64,000 nt of DNA from Bordetella parapertussis (lineage in GTDB: Bacteria > Acidobacteriota > Terriglobia > Bryobacterales > Bryobacteraceae), in assembly GCA_943328975.2 (NCBI GenBank), contig CALQCC020000012.1, forward strand, positions 50,165 to 114,164, read 5' to 3'. Each line of letters starts with the position of its first letter. Positions within the stretch are counted from its first letter, which is position 1. Positions 41,411 to 50,032 of this stretch are shown one piece after another. The translations under genes and the position numbers were made by a program. Under the pieces are notes generated by a model, which saw only the letters and a program-made list of their open reading frames with translations, was not told where the DNA came from and ran no database searches.

Positions 41411-43189
41411 ATGCGTCTATCCAATTCTCTGCGTTACGGAATCTACGCGGCCATCGCCGTTTCTTTTGTCTTTGCCGCGGCCTTCGCCCAGCAGCCCGCC
41501 CGCAAAGTGGATGCTGCCCAACTGAAGCGTGCGGCGGCCGAAGAGTGGCTCAGCTATGGGCGCGATCAAGGGGAGACACACTACAGCCCCCTGAAGCAGA
41601 TCGATTCAACGAACGTTAGCCGACTGGGACTCGCGTTTGCCGCTGACGTGGATGCGCCGCAGGGCAACGTGGAAGGCACACCGATCATGGCGAACGGGAC
41701 GGTTTATACCAGCCTCCCTTGGGGCGTGATCTCGGCCACCGACGCGCGCACGGGCAAGTTCAAGTGGCGCTGGGACCCGGAAATTCCTCGCACCGGCGCG
41801 AACCGGCCAGGCATGTGCTGTGGAGCTGTGAATCGCGGCGTCGCAATTTATAACGGCAAGATTTATGCGAGCTTGATCTTCGGGCGTTTGGTCGCGATCG
41901 ACGCGGAGACGGGCAAAGAAGTATGGTCCACGCAGACCACGGACCCGGGCTCGGACATGACCATCACGGGCGCGGTCCGGATCGTCAAGGGCAAGGTTAT
42001 CGTCGGAACAGCCGGTGCGGAGTTCGGCGTGCGCGGCTACTTCAGCGCCTATGATGCCGAGACAGGCAAGATGGCGTGGCGCTTTTATACCGTGCCGGGC
42101 GATCCATCGAAGAACGATACTCCAGAACTGAAGAAAGCCGCTGAAACATGGAAGGGCACGGATTGGAAGAATGTGCCGGGCGGCGGCACGGTGTGGGACG
42201 GCATGGCCTACGATGCGGAGGCCGACCTGCTTTACGTCGGTACTGGAAACGGCTCGCCCTGGAACCGTCAGTTCCGTAGCCCCGGCGGCGGCGATAATTT
42301 GTATCTCGCGTGCATCTTGGCGATAAAGCCGGACACCGGGAAGCTGGTCTGGTATTTCCAGACGACACCCGGTGAATCGTGGGATTACACGGCCGTGCAA
42401 TCGATGATCCTGGCCGACCTGCGCATCAACGGGCGGAACCGCAAGGTGATCATGCAGGCTCCCAAGAACGGCTTCTTCTACGTGTTAGACCGCCTTACGG
42501 GCGAATTCATTTCGGGCAAGCCGTACACGGAAGTAAACTGGGCTTCGGGTCTGGATGCCAAGGGTCGCCCGATTGAGAATCCGGGCATTCGTTATGAGAA
42601 CGGAACCACGGTGGAGATCGCCCCTGGCTCCGGCGGTGGACACAACTGGCAGCCGATGGCGTTCAGTCCGGCCACTGGATTGGTGTACATCCCTGGTTCG
42701 GTTAACTCGCGCATGTATCACTCGACTCCCGACTATGCGCCGCAAAAGGGCAAGCAGCTCTCCGGTGTAGACATGAATGACTTCGGCGCGGGCGTGGCTC
42801 CGGTGGGCGCGAAGATCACGAACAAGGGGACCTTCGTGAAGGCCTGGGACCCGGTGACGCAGACGGCTCGCTGGAGCGCGACGCAGACGTATTCGGCTGG
42901 ACTGCTGGCGACTGGCGGCAACCTCGTTTTCGTCCCCGGCGGCGATGGACATCTGGTGGCGTACACGGCGGACAAGGGCGAGAAGGTCTGGGATTCGACG
43001 TTGTTGATCGCGGGCATCTCGACGCCGATCACGTATCAAATCGACAACCAACAATACGTCGCCGTGATCGCAGGACGCGGCGGGAATACCCCGACGCGGC
43101 TCTACACGTTCATGTTGGATGGAAAGGCTCCTATGCCACCGCCTCCCGCGCCTCCCGCGGGCAAGGGCGCGGCGGCGAAGGGCAAGTAA
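41411..43189 (+). CDS. PQQ-dependent alcohol/methanol dehydrogenase, periplasmic
   Basis: A 592-residue secreted quinoprotein from ATG 41411 (signal MRLSNSLRYGIYAAIAVSFVFAAAFAQ; the longer frame has no signal). Features: AAEEWLSYGRDQGETHYSPLKQID start, the vicinal disulfide CC (PGMCCGAVNRG) that stacks on PQQ, GTGNGSPWN, and the catalytic Asp in ESWDYT. Position +2 after this Asp is Thr, not Asp, so the lanthanide signature of XoxF is absent and a calcium enzyme is expected. Tryptophan-docking blades recur. It ends Pro/Lys rich and has no fused cytochrome domain, so it needs a separate acceptor; the DUF1592 cytochromes nearby are candidates. An MDH versus broad alcohol dehydrogenase cannot be separated. 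Confidence 0.9.
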   Translation: MRLSNSLRYGIYAAIAVSFVFAAAFAQQPARKVDAAQLKRAAAEEWLSYGRDQGETHYSPLKQIDSTNVSRLGLAFAADVDAPQGNVEGTPIMANGTVYTSLPWGVISATDARTGKFKWRWDPEIPRTGANRPGMCCGAVNRGVAIYNGKIYASLIFGRLVAIDAETGKEVWSTQTTDPGSDMTITGAVRIVKGKVIVGTAGAEFGVRGYFSAYDAETGKMAWRFYTVPGDPSKNDTPELKKAAETWKGTDWKNVPGGGTVWDGMAYDAEADLLYVGTGNGSPWNRQFRSPGGGDNLYLACILAIKPDTGKLVWYFQTTPGESWDYTAVQSMILADLRINGRNRKVIMQAPKNGFFYVLDRLTGEFISGKPYTEVNWASGLDAKGRPIENPGIRYENGTTVEIAPGSGGGHNWQPMAFSPATGLVYIPGSVNSRMYHSTPDYAPQKGKQLSGVDMNDFGAGVAPVGAKITNKGTFVKAWDPVTQTARWSATQTYSAGLLATGGNLVFVPGGDGHLVAYTADKGEKVWDSTLLIAGISTPITYQIDNQQYVAVIAGRGGNTPTRLYTFMLDGKAPMPPPPAPPAGKGAAAKGK

Positions 43190-43192
43190 CGG

Positions 43193-45997
43193 CTATTCGA
43201 CGGCTACGTAGAGCGTCTGCGTGAGGGGCTGCCCGTCGATGGTGATCTCCAGTTTGTCATCGCCACTGGGTGAGGAGGGCAGGATGAAGTTGAACTGGTA
43301 GAGTCCGACGAAATTGGTGGCGAGGCCGGCATATTCCAAGAGGGCCTCGTTGCCGGCGATCTTCACTTTGGGGTTTGGCAGTGCCGTAACGCCGGATGCG
43401 ATGTTGCCGGGCAGAATGGCCGGGGTGGTGGGGCCGAATCCGACGCCGTAGAGCACGATGCGATTGCCCGGTTTGGCGGCTCGAAAATTCACGCCGCTGA
43501 TCAGTCCCGGCGGACCTGCGAACGCGCCATCGGACAACACAGCCGTCACGTATTGTTTGCCGTTGCGGGAAAACGCAGGTGGAGCTAGCAGGTACGGCGC
43601 GCGCGCGGCCGCAATCATAGTTACGGCATCGCTGGTGACGGTATCGCCGGGGCCTCTGGTGTTGCTTACCTCGATCGAGACGTTGCCAGGGGGAACCCCG
43701 TCGGGTACGACGGCATTGATCTGTCCTGGGCTGACGAACTGCACGAAGGCGTCGATCCCTCCGACGCGGACGCGGATGCCTGCCAGCGTAGTGGGTGCGA
43801 CGGTCCCAGCGAAGTCGGATCCACTCCATTCGCGCGTGGTGGAGGCTAACTTTTCGCCATAGATCTCCATCCAGCCGCCGGGCGTGAGCGTTGTGCCTGC
43901 TCCAAAGGCGCCTGGGGCAATGATTCCCGTGATGGCGGGTGTGGACAAGGTGGAGGGCGTAAGCGCCACGACTCTGAAGTTATAGGGTTCCGCGAAGTAG
44001 ATAATGCCGCGCTCATCAACCGACACGCTGCTGACTGTGTTGAAGCTGGCTTGCAACGCGGGCACGCCGAGTGTGCTGTTGCCGCGCGTGGTGCGACCGG
44101 CGATGCGGTTCATCCGGCCTGTGATCTTGTCCACCCGGAAAACCGAAGTGTCGTTTGCCACGATGATGTTGCCCGCGCTGTCGATGGCGATTGCTGTGGG
44201 GCGGGGCAGCGACGCTTCCGTGGCCAGGTTTCCGTCTCCGGAGAAATCGCTGAGTCCATTTCCGGCGACGGTATCGATGCGGTCCCCACTAGGGGAAATG
44301 CGCCGGATGCGGTGGTTGCCGGTGTCGGCGACGAACAAATTGCCACTCGGATCCACGAAAAGGCGTTGTGGGGAGTTGAGTTGCGCCTGTAAGGCCGAGC
44401 TCCCGTCGCCGGAGAATCCGGCTGATCCCGAGTCTGCAATCGCTCCTAGACCCGCGAAGACTTCCACTTGATTTGTAGCCAGGCTGATGCGCGCGATGCG
44501 ATGTTGGGAGGTCAGGGATACGTAGACGAATCGCTCCGCCGGGTCGACGGCGACGCCGCCCAGAGTGGAACTGAACACCGGGCCGATCTGCGCAATGGCC
44601 CCGTTGGCCGCGATGCGTCGCACGGTATTGGAAAGCGAGTCGGTGATGTAGACGTTTCCGGAGCCGTCACGAAACAGCGTAGTGGCTGCAAACGTCGCAT
44701 CTTGCGCGGATCCACCGTTGCCCGAAGCCGCACCGGGCAAGCCCGATCCGGTATAGGTGCTCAAGATGCCCGGAGGCGACAGGCGCCGAATACGGCGGTT
44801 CACGCTCTCCGCGATCAACAAACGTCCACCCGGTTCGGCGATCACGTCGACGGGTTGGGTCAAGAACGCGTATTGCGCCGGACCTCCATCGCCTGCGTAG
44901 GTCAAAGCTCCGGCCAAGGTGGTGAGCAATCCGTTCAATGCGATCTTGCCAACGCGATTTCCTGCGTAGTCCGCGAATAGCATGTTGCCGTTGGCATCCA
45001 AGAAGATCCCGGTGATGATGCGAAGGTCGGCTTGAAATGAGGGGATGTTTTCTTGCACTGGACCCTGTAGTCCTGTACCCGCATAGCGGTCGATGATGCC
45101 CGTATCCAACGCCAGGCGTCGAATAATTTGGTTGCTGGAAGCGATGTAGAGCAGCGAGCCTGCCTCATCCAGCGTGAGATCGCCATTGTTGGAGAGTTGC
45201 GCCAGGATGGCGTTTCCCCCATCCCCGGCCGCGCCGCAGGTGAGAGAGCCAGCGATGGTGCTGATGATTCCAGGGCTGCCTGCAACCTTGCGGATCCGGC
45301 AATTGCCTGTATCGCTGATATAGACGGTGCCTTTGGAATCAATCGCGAGCCCCGTGGGCGCGTTCACTCGCGCTTGCAACGCGGTTCCGTTGTCGCCGGC
45401 GAAGCCCGCAGTACCGTCGCCTGCGAAGGTCGCGATTTGCCCGGTGGACGGATCGATGCGGCGGACGGCGCCGTTTTCAGTGACGTAGATGCGCCCTTGG
45501 CGGTCGGCTGCGAGGGCGCCCGGGAAGTTCAACGCGGTTGCGGAGGCCGTGCCATCCGGACCTGCCGCGCATGTGCCGGTCCCCGCGAAATTGGTGATGA
45601 CGCCTGTGGTTAGATTCACGCGCCGGATGTTGCAGGGGCTGCGTTGCGCGATGTAGAGGAAATTTCCCGAAACGGTGAGACCGACAAGGGAAGAAATCCC
45701 CGCGTCTGCAGCGGGTCCGTTGTCGCCGCTGGCTAGGCCGTCCTGGCGCTGGGCCAGCGAGGAGATGGTGCCATCGGTAGCGATCTTGCGAATGCGACCC
45801 GATGCCTCACCGACGTAGACGTTGCCCGCTGCATCGGCAGTGAGGCGGGAAGGTAGTACGATTCTGGCCGCTCTCGCCGGGCCACCATCACCGTTCGAGC
45901 CTAACCCGGCGATGCTGCGCGCGTAATAGGTCGGCTGGGCCTGGGCGAGGGTCGCGGCCCCTGTTAGGATGCTGATGGCAAGCGCATGGATTCGCAT
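43193..45997 (-). CDS. Secreted NHL-repeat protein with a Solibacter-type C-terminal domain
   Basis: About 934 residues from ATG 45997, which starts a signal peptide (MRIHALAISILTGAATLAQA). About ten NHL blades follow, each with GDGGPA-like loops and DSxGN(v/l)(y/f)(v/i)ADTGNHRIRRI strings: SKGTVYISDTGNCRIRKV, PSGNLFVADTGNHRIRRIS. From about 700 the sequence changes to the beta-rich ...GAFGAGTTLTPGGWMEIYGEKLA and ends with the VLYGVGFGPTTPAILPG, LLEYAGLATNFVGLYQFNFILP, GDDKLEITIDGQPLTQTLYVAVE block. That last block is the uncharacterised C-terminal domain described from Solibacter proteins (TIGR03437 type), probably for attachment or secretion. The tail is convergent with the PQQ enzyme (3-nt gap). 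Confidence 0.9.
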   Translation of the reverse strand: MRIHALAISILTGAATLAQAQPTYYARSIAGLGSNGDGGPARAARIVLPSRLTADAAGNVYVGEASGRIRKIATDGTISSLAQRQDGLASGDNGPAADAGISSLVGLTVSGNFLYIAQRSPCNIRRVNLTTGVITNFAGTGTCAAGPDGTASATALNFPGALAADRQGRIYVTENGAVRRIDPSTGQIATFAGDGTAGFAGDNGTALQARVNAPTGLAIDSKGTVYISDTGNCRIRKVAGSPGIISTIAGSLTCGAAGDGGNAILAQLSNNGDLTLDEAGSLLYIASSNQIIRRLALDTGIIDRYAGTGLQGPVQENIPSFQADLRIITGIFLDANGNMLFADYAGNRVGKIALNGLLTTLAGALTYAGDGGPAQYAFLTQPVDVIAEPGGRLLIAESVNRRIRRLSPPGILSTYTGSGLPGAASGNGGSAQDATFAATTLFRDGSGNVYITDSLSNTVRRIAANGAIAQIGPVFSSTLGGVAVDPAERFVYVSLTSQHRIARISLATNQVEVFAGLGAIADSGSAGFSGDGSSALQAQLNSPQRLFVDPSGNLFVADTGNHRIRRISPSGDRIDTVAGNGLSDFSGDGNLATEASLPRPTAIAIDSAGNIIVANDTSVFRVDKITGRMNRIAGRTTRGNSTLGVPALQASFNTVSSVSVDERGIIYFAEPYNFRVVALTPSTLSTPAITGIIAPGAFGAGTTLTPGGWMEIYGEKLASTTREWSGSDFAGTVAPTTLAGIRVRVGGIDAFVQFVSPGQINAVVPDGVPPGNVSIEVSNTRGPGDTVTSDAVTMIAAARAPYLLAPPAFSRNGKQYVTAVLSDGAFAGPPGLISGVNFRAAKPGNRIVLYGVGFGPTTPAILPGNIASGVTALPNPKVKIAGNEALLEYAGLATNFVGLYQFNFILPSSPSGDDKLEITIDGQPLTQTLYVAVE

Positions 45998-46052
45998 AAT
46001 GTTGACCGTTAGACTCCACGATAACGCTACTTCGAACCTGTGCAAAGCGGGG

Positions 46053-46058
46053 TAGAAT
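46053..46058 (+). promoter_or_regulatory. -10 box giving a likely leaderless bacilliredoxin mRNA
   Basis: TAGAAT ends 6 nt before the GTG start at 46065, with TTCGAA (46031-46036) as a weak -35 after 16 nt. No ribosome-binding site is visible. Confidence 0.45.
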
Positions 46059-46064
46059 TGAATT

Positions 46065-46484
46065 GTGCCTTATCCAGAACACTTAATCGTACCTATGCGC
46101 GCGGATCTCACCCGTCACGGAGTGGAAGAAGCCCGTACTCCGGAAGATGTCGACCGCCTGATCGCGGACGGAACCGTCTTGATGATCGTGAACTCGGTGT
46201 GTGGTTGCGCAGCCGGTCGGGCTCGGCCTGCGGTCGGCGTGGCGTTGCAACACGCTGCGCGTCCGTCCAAGGCAGCGACCGTCTTCGCCGGTGGCGACGA
46301 AGAGGCGACGGCCCACCTCCGCTCGATCTTAGCCGACCATGGTTACCCGCCGTCCTCGCCGTCCATGGCGATCTTCAAAGATGGTAAGCCGGTTTACATG
46401 TTGCACCGCGGTGACATTGAACGGCGCGATCCGATGGAGATTGCCGCTCTGTTGACGCAAGCGTTCGACGCCAACTGTCAATAA
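46065..46484 (+). CDS. BrxA/BrxB-family bacilliredoxin
   Basis: A 139-residue thioredoxin-like protein from a GTG. It contains the active-site motif VNSVCGCAAGRARP (Cys-Gly-Cys, about residues 46-48), then SKAATVFAGGDEEATAHLR and YPPSSPSMAIFKDGKPVYMLHRGDIERRDP, all typical of the YphP/YqiW family. These enzymes remove bacillithiol (or related low-molecular thiol) from oxidised proteins. Bacillithiol genes are not in the window. It is preceded by a -10 element 6 nt from the start, so translation may be leaderless. Confidence 0.9.
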   Translation: MPYPEHLIVPMRADLTRHGVEEARTPEDVDRLIADGTVLMIVNSVCGCAAGRARPAVGVALQHAARPSKAATVFAGGDEEATAHLRSILADHGYPPSSPSMAIFKDGKPVYMLHRGDIERRDPMEIAALLTQAFDANCQ

Positions 46485-46595
46485 CGGTCGGGAACATAGG
46501 GGAAGGGGATTTTGACGCCCCACTACGCCCTTAAATAGGACCAAAAGAGTGGTCTTTGGTAACTATAGCCACTGTTCGTAAGTCATAGTAGACTA

Positions 46596-47540
46596 ATGGC
46601 GGTGCACTCTTTTATGGACTTCAGGCCGACGCGTCGCGATACGTTGAAAACGCTCCTCGGTGGAACGGCTGCCGTTGCGTTCGGGCCGTCGGCCTTTGGA
46701 CAAGCCGCCGGTCTGGCCGCCACGAAACTTGCAGACAATTTCACTCTGATCAGCGGCGCTGGCGCGAACGTACTGTTGTTCACTTCGCCGGACGGCAATC
46801 TCTTGGTGGATGGCGGCTTGCCCGAGCGTTCCGCGGATCTGTTGAAGTTGGTCGCCGAGCAATCCGGCAACAAGCCGGTGCGCATGCTCTTCAATACCCA
46901 CTGGCACTACGAATCGACTGGCTCCAACGAAGCGTTGGGTAAAGCTGGGGCCAAGATCGTCGCGCATGAAAATACCAAGCTGTGGCTGGGTGCGGAGATC
47001 GACATTCATTGGACCGGGAAGCTCTACACGCCGGTGCCGAAAATCGCCCGGCCTAGCGAGACCTTCTACACCACCAAGAAAATGGACTTCGGCGGACAGC
47101 TGATCGAAGCGGGCTACCTGCTGCAGGCGCACACCGATAGCGACATCTACGTCCACTTCCCGCAGGCCAAAATTTTGATGGTGGGTGACGCTATGGCGCC
47201 CGGGCATTATCCGGACCTCGATTGGTCCACCGGCGGCTGGATCAGCGGTATGGTGGACGGGCAGCGCGCATTGCTCGCGGTTGCCAAGGATGACACCAAG
47301 ATCATCGCTGGCACGGGTCCTGTGATCACGAAGGCCGACCTGCAAGCCAGCTACGACAAGTTGTTGGTGATTCGTGACAACATGCTGAAGCTCTTCCGGC
47401 AAGGAAAGAATCCCGACGAGATGTTCGCGGAAGGTTTGACCAAAGATTACGACGCCCAATGGGGCGACCCGAAGCAGTTCCTGCGTAACGCCTACCGTGG
47501 CATGTGGGGCCATGTGCGCGAAGTGGGCGGGATTGTCTAG
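46596..47540 (+). CDS. Tat-exported metallo-beta-lactamase-fold protein with an altered metal site (cassette B)
   Basis: A 314-residue protein with a twin-arginine signal (PTRRDTLKTLLGGTAAVAFG; ATG at 46596 or 46614). It shows the MBL fold order (NLLVDGGLPE, LFNTHWHYESTGSNEALG, AHTDSDIYVHFP, LMVGDAM), but the metal motifs deviate. The HxHxDH site reads HWHYES, so the second-metal Asp becomes Glu and the His becomes Ser, and the final PGHG-type loop reads AGTGPV, losing the last His. The first site (two His plus the HTDSD His) and the GD of GDAM remain, suggesting a one-metal or non-hydrolytic protein. It is 9 nt before a DUF1592 gene and heads that operon. Confidence 0.88.
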   Translation: MAVHSFMDFRPTRRDTLKTLLGGTAAVAFGPSAFGQAAGLAATKLADNFTLISGAGANVLLFTSPDGNLLVDGGLPERSADLLKLVAEQSGNKPVRMLFNTHWHYESTGSNEALGKAGAKIVAHENTKLWLGAEIDIHWTGKLYTPVPKIARPSETFYTTKKMDFGGQLIEAGYLLQAHTDSDIYVHFPQAKILMVGDAMAPGHYPDLDWSTGGWISGMVDGQRALLAVAKDDTKIIAGTGPVITKADLQASYDKLLVIRDNMLKLFRQGKNPDEMFAEGLTKDYDAQWGDPKQFLRNAYRGMWGHVREVGGIV

Positions 47541-47549
47541 GAGATGAAG

Positions 47550-50021
47550 ATGAAGAAGCGTACCTTACTACTCACCTCAGCCGCGTCGCTACTGACTCTT
47601 GCGTCTGCCTCGTTTTACCTGGTCGCCGCACAGCAAGCCGCTCGTCCTGCGGCCGCGTCTAAGGGCAAGGCTGTTACTAAGGCAACCGCGAAAACAGCTA
47701 CCAGTGCCGCATCGGCTCCGCACAAGGCATTGGTGGATCGTTATTGCGTGGGCTGTCATAACTCGCGCACAAAGACCGCAGGTTTGGCTCTGGATACGCT
47801 GAGCTTGGCTAACGTCGGTCCCGATGCTGAGATTTGGGAGAAGGCCGCGCGCAAACTGCGTGCGGGCATGATGCCGCCCCCGGGTGCTCCGCAGCCGGAC
47901 CCGGCAGCTGCATTGGCGACGGTCAATTATCTGGAAGCGTCGTTGGATCAATACGGCGTGACCAACCCGAATCCGGGGATTGTCGCGCTGCATCGCTTGA
48001 ACCGTGCCGAATACGCGAACGCAGTGGAAGACATCCTGGGTGTGCGCGTGGATGCCTCCGCTCTGCTGCCGACCGACGACGTGAGTGACGGCTTCGACAA
48101 CATCGCCGCAGTGCTGAAAGTATCGCCGTCGTTCCTCGATCAATATGTCTCTGCGGCTCGTACGATCACGCTGCAAGCGGTGGGCACCGCGCCTGCCGAT
48201 GGTCCGCAACTGGTGACGGTTCGCGGCGGCGTCAACGGAGATCCTTACTCCCGCACGGGCGTGCCGCTGGGCCTGCGTCCGACGTTACTGGTGGACCAGT
48301 TGTTTCCCTTCGATGGCGAGTATGAGTTCCGTTACGGCGCTCCGCCTGCTGCTGGTGGTGGACGTGGTGCTGCGGGCGGACGTGGCGGTGCTGCGGCTCC
48401 TGCGCCTGCTCCTCTGGGACGCGCCGCGGCTCCCGCGACTGTTGATAATACGAACGTGGTGACCGTTGATGGTGTGCGCGTCCCGTTGACTGGTCGCGTA
48501 ACGCTGAAGGCCGGTCTGCATCGCGTGGGCGTGAGTGCCCCGATGCGCAGCACGATTGAATCCGAGGCGGTCCTACAATCGTTGGTTCCCGGACAGGGCG
48601 GGGCTGGCGGCTTCGGCGGCGGCCGTGGTGGAGGCGCGCAGGCGCTCACCGTGAACGGTCCGTTTAGTCCAACAGGTCCGCGCATGGAGACTCCGAACCG
48701 TGCCAAGATTTTCGTTTGCAAGCCGGCGTCGCAAGCGGACGAGGCAACTTGCGCCAACAAGATCTTCGCTAGCATCGCTCGTAAGGCGTTTCGCCGTCCT
48801 GTTACGGAGCGCGATCTTACCGCTCCCATGCAGTTCTTCCGCGATGGCCGCGCGCTCGGCGATTTCGAGACCGGCATCCAGACCGGCTTGATGACGATCT
48901 TCGCCAGTCCCAAGTTTCTCTATCGCGCTGAGTACGATCCCGCCGGTGCCAAGCCAGGCTCCATCCATCGCATCAGCGATCTGGAACTCGCCTCGCGCCT
49001 CTCGTTCTTCCTGTGGTCCAGCACCCCCGACGACGAACTGTTGACCGTCGCCGAGCAGGGCAAGCTGAAAGACCCGGCTGTCGTGGATGCGCAAGTGCGC
49101 CGCATGTTGGCGAGTCCGAAGGCCAAGGCATTGGTCGACAACTTTGGCTTCGAATGGCTGCGCCTGCGTGACGTAGACAAGTCCGAGCCCGATGTCATCC
49201 TGTTTCCCAATTTCGATAACAACCTCCGCGCTGCGTTCCGTCGCGAGATGGAATTGTTTCTGGGAAGCATCATCACGGAGAATCGCAGCGTGGTCGATAT
49301 CCTCGGAGCAGACTACACGTTCTTGAATGAACGCCTGGCGGCCCACTACGGCATCCCCGACGTGCGTGGCGATCAGTTCCGCCGCGTGACACTGAAGGAC
49401 GAGAACCGCTTCGGCATTCTGGGCAAAGGCGCGATGTTGATGGTAACGTCGTATCCGAACCGCACCTCGATGGTGCTGCGCGGATCGTGGGTGCTGGAGA
49501 ACATCATGGGCACACCGCCCGCAGCGCCGCCGCCGGGCGTTGAAGGTTTCAAGGAAAACAAGGACGGCGAGAAGGCTCTGACCGTGCGCGAGATTATGCA
49601 ACTGCATCGCGCGAACCCGACCTGCAATGCATGCCACGGCGTGATGGACCCGCTCGGCTTCTCGCTGGAAAATTTCGACGCCGTCGGCGCCTATCGCGTG
49701 AAAGACAAGTGGGCCGGCACGGTGATCGATGCCAGCGGCAAGCTGGTGGATGGCCGTCCAGTCAACGGTCCTGCCGACTTGCGCAAAGCGCTGGTCGACA
49801 AGCCCGGCCAATTCGTTCAGACCGTCACCGAACGCTTGATGACGTATGCGCTCGGCCGCCGCGCCGACTATTACGACATGCCGTCCGTCCGCAAAATCGT
49901 GAAGGATGCCGCGGCTGACAACTATCGCTTCTCTCAACTGGTTCTGGGCATCGCCAAGAGCGACCCGTTCCAGAAACGCAAGGTTCCCGCAGCACCGGCC
50001 AAACAAGTGGCAGCAAAGTAG
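47550..50021 (+). CDS. Planctomycete-type cytochrome protein with DUF1587/DUF1592/DUF1588/DUF1585 domains (cassette B)
   Basis: About 823 residues; ATG 47550 is preferred to 47544 because AGGAG (47539-47543) is 6 nt before it. A signal peptide (RTLLLTSAASLLTLASASF) is followed by an Ala/Lys-rich linker, heme motif CVGCH (about 66) and the DUF1587 string LHRLNRAEYANAVEDILGV. A Gly/Ala/Pro low-complexity insert (about 265-300) comes next, then DUF1592 (RRPVTERDLTAPMQFF, ELASRLSFFLWSSTPDDELL) and DUF1588 with NERLAAHYGIPDV and a second heme motif CNACH (about 692). It is paralogous to 35247 across the whole length. Strong GGAG-type signals link it to the DUF1552 gene 11 nt downstream. Confidence 0.92.
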   Translation: MKKRTLLLTSAASLLTLASASFYLVAAQQAARPAAASKGKAVTKATAKTATSAASAPHKALVDRYCVGCHNSRTKTAGLALDTLSLANVGPDAEIWEKAARKLRAGMMPPPGAPQPDPAAALATVNYLEASLDQYGVTNPNPGIVALHRLNRAEYANAVEDILGVRVDASALLPTDDVSDGFDNIAAVLKVSPSFLDQYVSAARTITLQAVGTAPADGPQLVTVRGGVNGDPYSRTGVPLGLRPTLLVDQLFPFDGEYEFRYGAPPAAGGGRGAAGGRGGAAAPAPAPLGRAAAPATVDNTNVVTVDGVRVPLTGRVTLKAGLHRVGVSAPMRSTIESEAVLQSLVPGQGGAGGFGGGRGGGAQALTVNGPFSPTGPRMETPNRAKIFVCKPASQADEATCANKIFASIARKAFRRPVTERDLTAPMQFFRDGRALGDFETGIQTGLMTIFASPKFLYRAEYDPAGAKPGSIHRISDLELASRLSFFLWSSTPDDELLTVAEQGKLKDPAVVDAQVRRMLASPKAKALVDNFGFEWLRLRDVDKSEPDVILFPNFDNNLRAAFRREMELFLGSIITENRSVVDILGADYTFLNERLAAHYGIPDVRGDQFRRVTLKDENRFGILGKGAMLMVTSYPNRTSMVLRGSWVLENIMGTPPAAPPPGVEGFKENKDGEKALTVREIMQLHRANPTCNACHGVMDPLGFSLENFDAVGAYRVKDKWAGTVIDASGKLVDGRPVNGPADLRKALVDKPGQFVQTVTERLMTYALGRRADYYDMPSVRKIVKDAAADNYRFSQLVLGIAKSDPFQKRKVPAAPAKQVAAK

Positions 50022-50032
50022 AAGGAGATATC

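Noticed and set aside
48573..50006. 477-codon frame opposite the cassette B cytochrome gene
   Set aside because: No recognisable domain, and the plus strand has clear CXXCH and DUF1592 features.
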